A stretch of 10,033 bases of DNA. Origin: an uncultured Plesiomonas sp. (GTDB lineage Bacteria; Pseudomonadota; Gammaproteobacteria; Enterobacterales; CAMTGL01). The position numbers and the translations under genes were made by a program. Every line of letters begins with the position of its first letter. The stretch's first letter is position 1. Where the stretch lies: contig CAMTGL010000064.1 in NCBI GenBank assembly GCA_947071955.1, forward strand, positions 1 to 10,033, in the 5' to 3' direction. Positions 5,042-10,033 of the stretch are shown in pieces. The notes under the pieces were generated by a model. It searched no databases and was not told the DNA's origin. It saw only the letters and a program-made list of their open reading frames with translations.

Positions 5042-7612
5042 ATGAAAATCGTCTACCCCATGCTACTGGGGGACAGCAGCAATCCCACCGAGGTAGCCTC
5101 ACTCGACGCGTTTATCGGCAAGCTCAGTGATCTCAACAGCGGCACTTTTCCTATCGGGCGCAACCGACTCTGGCACGGAGGCATTCACCTGAGTGAAAAA
5201 GGCGGGTGGCACCCCAGTGGCGCTGTTCGCGCTATAGCCGATGGCGAAATGGTGGCCTACCGGCTGGCAACTCAACCGACCAAGGCAACCCGCCAACCCG
5301 AGCAAGGCCAACCAGGGCAAAATATTGACTTATATACCTCCCCCTCATTTTGCCTAATACGCCATCACTACGAAGCTGGTGAGCAGAATAAAAATCGCCT
5401 GACCTTTTACAGCCTCTACATGCATATAGCCTGTGAGAATACCTACAGCGCTGAAGCAGAACATCACCTGCTTACCGGAAATAACGTGTCTATCTACAGC
5501 GCAATGGCCGGATTACAACTCAAGTCAGAGGACAAATTGGGTTCAGCGCGTCAGGGCGCGGAAATTATCTTAATGGATAACCCCTCAGAGCGCCGCAATC
5601 TGAAAAATGAACCCCATACCTACCAATTAGTGCGTTATACCACCCCTAAAACCGGTGAGCCTCCGCAGTTTTATGTCGCAACCCAATACATTAAAGCGGA
5701 GCACAAAACTAAACCCCGTTGGATGACACCACCAGAAAGTAAACCTGCACGTTATAAAATTCCCCATAATGCGTGGCTGCGAAAAACACCACAAAGTACA
5801 ACAGGAAGCCTTGGTCTCTCAGCAGGCAGCGAAGTAGTCGTATCCGCAGTACAACAGATAGTGACCATTAACGGCGGCCCTACCGAATTTCGTAAAGTAC
5901 AGGTGTTCAAGGCGGGCAACAACATCGTAAAAGACAGTGCGAATCAGGATATGCTCTCTGCCCACAAAAACGCTGTCGGCTGGTTGGCAAAAAGCAAGAT
6001 AGGCACAGCACTGGCTGCTGAATCACACAGCGCCATCGAGTTCGATAAAGTCGTCGATCGCAGCCAAAACCCAATAATAGTGCAGGCTGGAGATATGATC
6101 GGCCACTGGGGTGAGCACCAAATAGCCACCTCCTCCACGTCAGGATTTAACATTGACCCCGACCAAAAGGCCGTACACTTTGAAATGTTTGTTGTCGAAA
6201 AAGACCAACACGATAAGCAAGTTCTTGAGGATTGCATCCAGAATAAGGCGCGGATAACCCACGGTCAGAATTATCTGGTGATTAAAAAAGATAAAAAAGT
6301 CACGACCTGCCGCTTAACCCACCACAACAACCAACCGAGCTACACAAGCGTAGCGACTTTTGGGCCGCTTACCACCCCGCTTGCCGTAAAGAAATCCGAT
6401 ATCGTCACCCATGGTGCTCAACAGTTTGTCAGGATACGCGAGCAAGCGGCGGCAGAAGGCGAACTTGCCGGAGAATTTGTATTACTGACCGGTGATGCCC
6501 AGCTAATAAACCAGCACGACTGGAGTAAGCTAGGAGCAATGCTGATTGATGGCAGTCATGATCCCGATGGTTTTTTGGATAAAGCGGATACTGAAGGCAA
6601 AGAAGGCAGCATTTTTTTCAGCACACTCTATGAACAGCTAGTCACCGACAAGAATGGTGATAAGCAGTTAACGAGTGATGAAATTAAATCAGCCTTGGCC
6701 GACACTGATCTTGCCAGTAAATTACGCAGGTTATTTATCAAACATGAAAGTGAGTGGATAAAGCGTGGCGATCATTGGCCACGCCTAAAAAAAGAACTTG
6801 CCGCCCAACCAAACCTGTATAAATACGCGATGCAAGTACACAACAATATGGCATGGGTTGAAGAAGCCAAAAATATATTGGGTAGCACTCACATGTGGTT
6901 TATTCATCCTGCGGGATTAATGGGGTTGGTAGGAGAGAATCATAGCTCTGAATACATAATCACAGTGGAGTTGATAGAAAATTTACTCGGGCATACAAAA
7001 CCGTGGTTTACAGGAAAAAATGGAGGGAAATTTTTCGCAAATTACTTCAAAAAAAATCATCAAGATGTTTATGAATATAACAAAAAAACCTTCGTTAACT
7101 GTCTGAATGAAAAATTATATAAATATGGAATTACTAATCCTTATCATAAAGCTCATTTTTTATCCCAGTGTTTACACGAATCTTCATGTTTAGATACGAC
7201 AATAGAGTTTGGATCAGGTAAAAACTATGATCCTGGAAAACACAAAGATGCTATAAAAAATGGCAATACTATTATGGGATATGGTCCTAAATACAGAGGA
7301 AGAGGATTAATACAGTTAACTTGGAGGAATAACTACATGAAATTTTCTGACCATTCTGGTGTGGACTGTGTAAATAATCCAGATCTAATTTCCTCTGATA
7401 TTTCAAATGCAATTGAAGTATCATGCTGGTTTTGGCGACACAATGGGGGGATCCATAAAAAGTTTAATGCTCTTGGAGATATAAACATATTAATTGACAA
7501 TGAAAAGAACAATGTAAAATTAATAACACTAGCAGTCAATGGTGGTGAAAATGGACTAATTGAGAGAGAGAAATACTTTTCAACCATCAAAAAATCATGG
7601 GGGTTAAATTAA
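5042..7612 (+). CDS. Multidomain peptidoglycan hydrolase: M23-like region, SH3-like insert, EF-hand loop, GH19 domain; putative secreted toxin
   Basis: An 856-residue protein with no signal peptide or membrane segment. Domains in order: (1) M23-like metallopeptidase, residues about 36-135 and 343-385, with NRLWHGGIHLSEKGG, AVRAIADGEMVAYR, FYSLYMHI and KAVHFEMFV. By comparison with LytM, metal ligands would be H45, H49 (in place of Asp) and H379, with H128 near the active site. (2) An SH3-like stretch inside it, about 239-290 (HNAWLRKTP, LGLSAGSEVVV). (3) A linker, 478-630, with an EF-hand loop (D536, N538, D540, Q542, T544, E547) and the WFIHPAGLMGLVG motif that I recall from T6SS-associated hydrolases. 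(4) A GH19 chitinase/lysozyme-like domain, about 640-856, with HFLSQCLHESS (general acid E713), probable second Glu E722, and YRGRGLIQLTWRNNY. The ATG has only a distant AGGA. Base composition and codon use change near residue 620-650. Role as a type VI effector is inferred from lack of signal peptide plus the secreted partner gene; a phage-type endolysin or a housekeeping hydrolase is less likely. Confidence 0.85.
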   Translation: MKIVYPMLLGDSSNPTEVASLDAFIGKLSDLNSGTFPIGRNRLWHGGIHLSEKGGWHPSGAVRAIADGEMVAYRLATQPTKATRQPEQGQPGQNIDLYTSPSFCLIRHHYEAGEQNKNRLTFYSLYMHIACENTYSAEAEHHLLTGNNVSIYSAMAGLQLKSEDKLGSARQGAEIILMDNPSERRNLKNEPHTYQLVRYTTPKTGEPPQFYVATQYIKAEHKTKPRWMTPPESKPARYKIPHNAWLRKTPQSTTGSLGLSAGSEVVVSAVQQIVTINGGPTEFRKVQVFKAGNNIVKDSANQDMLSAHKNAVGWLAKSKIGTALAAESHSAIEFDKVVDRSQNPIIVQAGDMIGHWGEHQIATSSTSGFNIDPDQKAVHFEMFVVEKDQHDKQVLEDCIQNKARITHGQNYLVIKKDKKVTTCRLTHHNNQPSYTSVATFGPLTTPLAVKKSDIVTHGAQQFVRIREQAAAEGELAGEFVLLTGDAQLINQHDWSKLGAMLIDGSHDPDGFLDKADTEGKEGSIFFSTLYEQLVTDKNGDKQLTSDEIKSALADTDLASKLRRLFIKHESEWIKRGDHWPRLKKELAAQPNLYKYAMQVHNNMAWVEEAKNILGSTHMWFIHPAGLMGLVGENHSSEYIITVELIENLLGHTKPWFTGKNGGKFFANYFKKNHQDVYEYNKKTFVNCLNEKLYKYGITNPYHKAHFLSQCLHESSCLDTTIEFGSGKNYDPGKHKDAIKNGNTIMGYGPKYRGRGLIQLTWRNNYMKFSDHSGVDCVNNPDLISSDISNAIEVSCWFWRHNGGIHKKFNALGDINILIDNEKNNVKLITLAVNGGENGLIEREKYFSTIKKSWGLN

Positions 7613-8325
7613 TGAACAACAATAAATATATCATGGTTTTTATTTTCCTATTAAATACATTATATAGTAGTATCACTCTAGCATGCACATCCAAAAAATG
7701 TGACAACCTAGTATTCCCTAGTGTAGTAAAAAAATATATAGAAGATGGTTTCTCTGAAGTAAAAGTAGATTATATTTTTAATGCAAAATACTTATTATTA
7801 ACCAGCAACCATGATGTAAACAAATGTTCTATTTTATTCGAAATAAAAGATCGCTTAATAAAAAACACCCCTATTCTAGGAGGTGACGGGAAATTATGCA
7901 ATTTATCTATTTTAAATAACATCATAATTAGTTCATGGCGAGATAAAGGAGTGTGGAGTGAAGATATTTACAAAATTGAAGTTGGAGGAACATGGAACTT
8001 GCTTTTTAATGATAGATGCATCGGTTGTCAGCAGGTAAAAAGAAGCATATTTAAAAATGGAGAAATTTATAAAACAGCGCTCTTGTCTGATGGTGATGAC
8101 TTTTCTTCTAGAAAAAACCTATCAGGAAAGATTGAAGTTGTAAAATCCTTCTTGTATAGCTCACCAAATGAGCAAGGGAAAATCAAAGCATATCTTGTCA
8201 AAGGTGATTCATTTATGCTTTTAGACATGTCAGACAATGGAGAATACTATAAGATAGAATATAAATCTTCATCCGGTAAAAAATATATTTACTGGATTAA
8301 ATCCGACGATTTTTCGTTTAATTAA
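7612..8325 (+). CDS. Secreted SH3-like protein, candidate periplasmic immunity protein to the preceding hydrolase
   Basis: I do not recognise a named family. The 237-residue protein starts with a signal peptide (NNNKYIMVFIFLLNTLYSSI, then TLA before C25), fitting signal peptidase I cleavage after A24; a lipoprotein is less likely because T, not L/V/I, stands three before the cysteine. Six cysteines (C25, C30, C72, C96, C136, C139) suit disulfides in the periplasm. Residues about 174-237 look like an SH3b fold: VVKSFLYSSPNEQGKIKAYL, VKGDSFMLLD, GEYYKIEY, KYIYWIKSDDF. The ATG at 7612 overlaps the stop of the upstream gene as TAATG, and a GGGGG run lies about eight bases before it, so the two proteins are translationally coupled; an in-frame ATG at 7597 would prepend five residues inside the upstream gene and weaken the signal peptide. 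Coupled position, periplasmic address and shared AT-rich composition with the GH19 part support an immunity role; this is inference. Confidence 0.8.
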   Translation: MNNNKYIMVFIFLLNTLYSSITLACTSKKCDNLVFPSVVKKYIEDGFSEVKVDYIFNAKYLLLTSNHDVNKCSILFEIKDRLIKNTPILGGDGKLCNLSILNNIIISSWRDKGVWSEDIYKIEVGGTWNLLFNDRCIGCQQVKRSIFKNGEIYKTALLSDGDDFSSRKNLSGKIEVVKSFLYSSPNEQGKIKAYLVKGDSFMLLDMSDNGEYYKIEYKSSSGKKYIYWIKSDDFSFN

Positions 8326-8529
8326 TTATCTTTTTTAAAAAATCAACTGGGTTGCAAAACATACCATAGCATCGTTAACTTCGACTCTCATGTAGAAATA
8401 TACATTACAACCATCAATTATAAAAAAATCACTTTTTTATTGAGCCCCTGCTCCCCCACACAACCGACAGATGCGAAAAGTCTCGCAGTAAGCTACCATC
8501 GGAATAACTTTTACCGCGGAGCAACAGTG
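8326..8529. other. Gap between the immunity candidate and nadC
   Basis: No gene and no convincing terminator is visible after the 237-residue gene; only an A/T-only palindrome (TTTTTTAAAAAA, 8328-8342 area) and a small TGCGA/TCGCA hairpin (8472-8487). Composition returns from AT-rich to balanced at about 8440, which marks the right end of the atypical segment. The nadC promoter should be here but no good -35/-10 pair stands out, so read-through from the upstream pair is possible. Confidence 0.45.
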
Positions 8530-9498
8530 ATGCCACATCGCACACACAATTCGGCCCAGCGTCAGGCCACTTTGTTAACCCAGTTACAGCACGATATTCC
8601 GGCCACTGTGCATGCCGCCCTGTGCGAAGATCTCGGCGTACCCGCACACTATGCAGCCCCTGATCACAGATCAGTGCCTCCAGCAATTACTGAATCAACA
8701 AATGCCGCAACACTTGCTCTGCACGATTTAACTGCACAACTGCTGCCCGAAGCACAACAAGCACGTGCACGTGTCATCACCCGAGAGCAAGGCGTATTTT
8801 GCGGTAAACAGTGGGCTGAAGAGGTGTGTCGCCAGCTGAGTGTCGGCCATACAGACCCGATTAACATTCAATGGCTGGTTGCTGACGGTGATCGTATTGA
8901 ACCCAACCAATGTTTGCTGCAACTGTCGGGCAATGCCCGTCTGCTGCTAACTGCCGAACGCACCCTGCTCAACTTTATTCAAACCCTCTCTGGCGTGGCC
9001 TCAACCACCCGCCGTTATGCCGACCAACTGCAAGGTATGCATACCCGCCTGCTCGATACCCGTAAAACGCTGCCAGGGCTGCGCACGGCACAAAAATATG
9101 CCGTACAGTGCGGTGGCGGTGTTAACCACCGTTTAGGCCTGTACGATGCCTTCTTGATCAAAGAGAACCACATTATCGCAGCCGGTGGCGTACAACAAGC
9201 CGTGGCTAACGCCCACGCACTGGCGCGCGATGTACCGGTTGAGGTCGAGGTTGAAAGCCTTACCGAGCTGCAACACGCCATTGAAGCAGGGGCCGATATC
9301 ATCATGCTTGATAACTTCACCACCAGCATGATGCGCGATGGTGTTACCCTCACCGCAGGCCGTGCGCTACTTGAAGTCTCCGGTAATGTGACCCTTGCCA
9401 CGTTGCCAGACTATGCCGCCACCGGTGTTGATTTTATCTCGGTCGGTGCGCTGACTAAACACATCAAAGCACTCGATCTCTCAATGCGCTTTTATTAA
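8530..9498 (+). CDS. nadC: NadC, nicotinate-nucleotide pyrophosphorylase (quinolinate phosphoribosyltransferase)
   Basis: Cytoplasmic enzyme (EC 2.4.2.19) converting quinolinate and PRPP to nicotinate mononucleotide, CO2 and pyrophosphate, the step where de novo NAD synthesis joins the common pathway; it works as a dimer or hexamer. The 322-residue sequence closely follows E. coli NadC (297): ITREQGVFCGKQWAEEV, ERTLLNFIQTLSGVAS, LLDTRKTLPGLRTAQKYAV, CGGGVNHRLGLYDAFLIKEN, VPVEVEVESL, ADIIMLDNF, LEVSGN and the end GVDFISVGALTKHIKALDLS. Basic active-site residues R178, K179, R201 and K211 and the acidic E239/E241 region and D261 are kept. About 22 extra residues are inserted near positions 38-62, before LHDLTAQLLPE. 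Start: GCGGAG at 8516-8521 is eight bases before the ATG at 8530; the frame continues upstream to a TTG at 8440, but that part is not NadC-like. Location between the ampD side and pilA matches the Pseudomonas arrangement. Confidence 0.97.
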   Translation: MPHRTHNSAQRQATLLTQLQHDIPATVHAALCEDLGVPAHYAAPDHRSVPPAITESTNAATLALHDLTAQLLPEAQQARARVITREQGVFCGKQWAEEVCRQLSVGHTDPINIQWLVADGDRIEPNQCLLQLSGNARLLLTAERTLLNFIQTLSGVASTTRRYADQLQGMHTRLLDTRKTLPGLRTAQKYAVQCGGGVNHRLGLYDAFLIKENHIIAAGGVQQAVANAHALARDVPVEVEVESLTELQHAIEAGADIIMLDNFTTSMMRDGVTLTAGRALLEVSGNVTLATLPDYAATGVDFISVGALTKHIKALDLSMRFY

Positions 9499-9529
9499 AT
9501 CAAGCTAGCACAAACACCTATTACTTTAG

Positions 9530-9557
9530 GGTAACCACGGTCTATATCGTGGTTACC
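9530..9557 (+). terminator. Probable terminator hairpin after nadC
   Basis: A perfect 10-bp inverted repeat, GGTAACCACG (9530-9539) and CGTGGTTACC (9548-9557), with an eight-base loop, begins 31 bases after the nadC stop codon. It is followed by TCATATATATTT, a broken T tract, so termination may be incomplete. Position and stem strength still make a terminator the best reading; a palindromic operator upstream of pilA is the alternative. Confidence 0.6.
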
Positions 9558-9983
9558 TCATATATATTTAAAAGGTCTCACTGCGCAGCGAATATAAGAA
9601 AATAGGCATCTATTTATAATATTGACTGACTATTGACACTGCGTACAGTTTTTCGCCAAAATCCCACATCATTATCGTGTCTTTAATATGCGCGCTAATG
9701 AATTCAACATTCTGCATATACCTCTGTTTTCTGTTTAAAATCGACTGTTTAATCATATATATCTTTGCGATACAGATTCCAACTTCCCGCCGAAGCGGTG
9801 CCAAAATAAACCGCCGCGCAGCAAAATACCCCTGAGAGTCACCTTTTTGACTCACACCATTCTGGCCCCAAGGCAGCGCTGAAGGCTGGAAACACTCACA
9901 AGCCCGCTCACGCAATACTGAGCGCAGCGGAAAAAAATTTACCCGCCAGTAATGGAATACGGGTCAGAATAGTCAGGAGAGAA
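9558..9983 (+). other. Leader/intergenic region upstream of the pilin gene
   Basis: About 425 bases without a convincing gene; an open frame on the minus strand (9610-9915) starts at TTG, lacks a ribosome site and is rejected. There is no tRNA, although in some Pseudomonas strains a tRNA-Thr lies between pilA and nadC. A six-base inverted repeat, GAGTCA-CCTTTT-TGACTC, lies at 9836-9853. A weak -24/-12-like element, TGGCCCCAAGGCAGC (9863-9877), keeps GG and GC at correct spacing; pilA of P. aeruginosa is sigma-54-dependent, so it deserves mention, but the -12 half deviates from TTGC. Confidence 0.45.
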
Positions 9984-10033
9984 ATGATGAATAAGATGAA
10001 ACAGGGCTTTACGCTGATTGAATTGATGATAGT
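9984..10033 (+). CDS. pilA: Type IV prepilin (major pilin, PilA-like), first codons only
   Basis: The translated start, MMNKMKQGFTLIELMIV, is a classic type IV prepilin leader: a short basic segment ending in Gly, then Phe at +1 and Glu at +5 of the mature pilin, followed by the hydrophobic helix. Prepilin peptidase (PilD) would cut after G8 and methylate F9. Two tandem ATGs are possible starts; AGGAG at 9975-9979 is four bases from the first and seven from the second (9987), so the second is equally or more likely. The window ends after 16 codons, so which pilin it is (major pilin or minor) cannot be read directly. The position beside nadC matches pilA of Pseudomonas, which supports the symbol. 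Confidence 0.85.
   Translation, partial: MMNKMKQGFTLIELMI

Noticed and set aside
7636..7686. Lipoprotein signal for the 237-residue protein
   Set aside because: The residues before C25 are T-L-A; a lipobox normally has L, V or I three before the cysteine, so signal peptidase I cleavage is more likely.
8440..8529. Upstream TTG start of nadC adding 30 residues
   Set aside because: The added residues are not NadC-like and the ATG at 8530 has a good ribosome site and the family's normal start.
9863..9877. Sigma-54-like element TGGCCCCAAGGCAGC upstream of pilA as a firm promoter call
   Set aside because: GG and GC have correct spacing, but the -12 half is CAGC instead of TTGC, so it is noted only within the intergenic entry.
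9610..9915. 101-codon open frame on the minus strand between nadC and pilA
   Set aside because: It starts at TTG, has no ribosome site, shows no recognisable motif and covers the expected pilin leader and promoter region.
9770..9983. Possible riboswitch (cyclic-di-GMP type) in the pilin leader
   Set aside because: I looked for the conserved GEMM core elements and did not find them; only a six-base hairpin is visible.
1..10033. CRISPR arrays, tRNA or rRNA genes, transposases and phage integrase genes
   Set aside because: Looked for on both strands; no regularly spaced repeats, no tRNA-like cloverleaf and no such protein motifs were seen.

Overview
This window looks like a gammaproteobacterial chromosome. 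The strongest evidence is the core block ampE-ampD on the minus strand, facing away from nadC on the plus strand, with a type IV prepilin start at the right edge. As I recall, Pseudomonas aeruginosa has the same order (ampE, ampD, one variable gene, nadC, pilA). AmpD, AmpE and NadC are close to their E. coli counterparts along their whole length. I cannot name the genus. The core genes have balanced base composition. The left 2.9 kb and the segment from about 6.9 to 8.4 kb are clearly AT-rich, which suggests accessory or acquired DNA.

Left region (1-2960), AT-rich: the N-terminal 169 codons of an intimin/invasin-type inverse autotransporter (minus strand; signal peptide, LysM, start of the beta-barrel module); about 790 bases without a gene that carry repeated TTATTGCA boxes and possible promoters; a LysR-family regulator (plus); and a small DNA-binding protein resembling the CaiF/GrlA family (minus) with its own promoter candidate and a good intrinsic terminator. 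This is an adhesin next to two regulators.

Middle (2969-5041): ampE and ampD. AmpD is the cytoplasmic 1,6-anhydro-muropeptide amidase of cell-wall recycling and AmpE is its membrane neighbour. A long imperfect hairpin lies just after ampE. The 559-base gap upstream of ampD contains a good -24/-12 (sigma-54-type) promoter candidate directed at the next gene.

Insert between ampD and nadC (5042-8325): an 856-residue protein without a signal peptide. It joins an M23-like metallopeptidase region (interrupted by an SH3-like segment), a linker with one EF-hand-type loop, and a GH19 chitinase/lysozyme-like domain. A secreted, cysteine-containing 237-residue protein follows, overlapping it as TAATG. 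A peptidoglycan hydrolase with no signal peptide coupled to a periplasmic partner is the layout of a type VI secretion effector and its immunity protein. No secretion gene is present here, so that role is inferred. Base composition and codon choice change abruptly inside the large gene, just before the GH19 domain, and stay changed through the partner gene, as expected for a replaced toxin tip plus matching immunity gene.

Right (8530-10033): nadC (NAD synthesis) with a hairpin after it, about 425 bases with no convincing gene, and the first codons of a type IV pilin. The common theme of the middle and insert is peptidoglycan: AmpD and AmpE belong to recycling, while the insert appears to encode wall degradation and protection from it.
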